Assembly (NCBI GenBank): GCA_013812385.1
Contig: JACCTM010000475.1
Span: 1 to 5,476, forward strand
Direction: 5' to 3'
Source: Geodermatophilaceae bacterium
Lineage (GTDB): Bacteria > Actinomycetota > Actinomycetes > Mycobacteriales > Geodermatophilaceae
DNA: 5,476 bases
Shown here: positions 5,314 to 5,476 of the stretch, piece after piece
How the letters are laid out: every line of letters begins with the position of its first letter
How positions within the stretch are numbered: the stretch's first letter is position 1
Notes under the pieces: model-generated
What the model was told of the DNA's origin: nothing
What the model saw: only the letters and a program-made list of their open reading frames with translations
The model's database searches: none
Position numbers and translations under genes: made by a program

Positions 5314-5476
5314 TCACACGCGCGAGTCGGCGATGGCTGGCGACGCCTTCCCGTCTGCAGCCGACAGCTCTATCGGCACTGCGTCTCCCAGCGAGATCGT
5401 CTACCGGGAGCGCGCAACACGCGGGTGGCTGGGTTCTCGGCCGAGGCTGTCGCTGGCGACGCAGCTCGTCCGGACG
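5314..5476. other. Right-edge stretch without an assignable gene
   Basis: A frame opening at ATG 5333 (MAGDAFPSAADSS...) stays open to the window end with about 79% G/C at third positions. It has no clear ribosome binding site and no recognisable motif. It could be the start of a plus-strand gene leaving the window or chance in high-GC DNA. Nothing else is seen here. Confidence 0.25.

Noticed and set aside
1..5476. tRNA, rRNA, CRISPR array or insertion sequence
   Set aside because: I saw no tRNA-like folds, spaced repeats, terminal inverted repeats or transposase motifs.

Overview
The window reads as chromosomal DNA from a high-GC actinobacterium. GC content is high, third codon positions are mostly G or C, GTG starts are used, one gene appears leaderless with a TAnnnT -10 element, and there is an IdeR/DtxR-type iron/metal box. 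I cannot name the genus from the sequence alone.

Layout, left to right. The left edge holds the last 52 codons of an rmlD-like dTDP-4-dehydrorhamnose reductase (2-160, +). A strong promoter (TTGACA, 17-nt spacer, TAGGGT) follows, and its -10 lies inside a 19-bp DtxR/IdeR-like palindrome (244-262). This drives a lipoprotein of the TIGR03118 family (277-1692, +). Converging on it, and overlapping it by 63 nt, is a four-gene minus-strand cluster. In transcription order this is a DtxR/MntR-family metalloregulator (5104-4400), a Tat-exported two-domain multicopper oxidase (4400-3351), a ZIP-family metal transporter with an added N-terminal extracytoplasmic domain (3350-2166), and a Tat/lipoprotein Rieske iron-sulfur protein (2055-1630). 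The first three genes are tightly coupled (1-nt overlap, then 0-nt gap); the Rieske gene follows after 110 nt with its own good ribosome binding site. The right end (5105-5476) contains the cluster's promoter, a probable remnant of a plus-strand gene (to 5313), and a short unassigned tail.

How the parts may fit together (inference): a metal-sensing repressor controls a cell-surface module in which a copper oxidase and a Rieske protein handle electrons outside the membrane and a ZIP protein moves divalent metal. The neighbouring TIGR03118 lipoprotein is under a DtxR-type operator, so it probably responds to metal as well. The regulator carries Asp and Glu at the two positions that separate Mn-type (MntR) from Fe-type (DtxR/IdeR) members, so manganese is the leading candidate substrate or signal. 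I do not know a described system with exactly this composition, but novelty cannot be judged without a database comparison.
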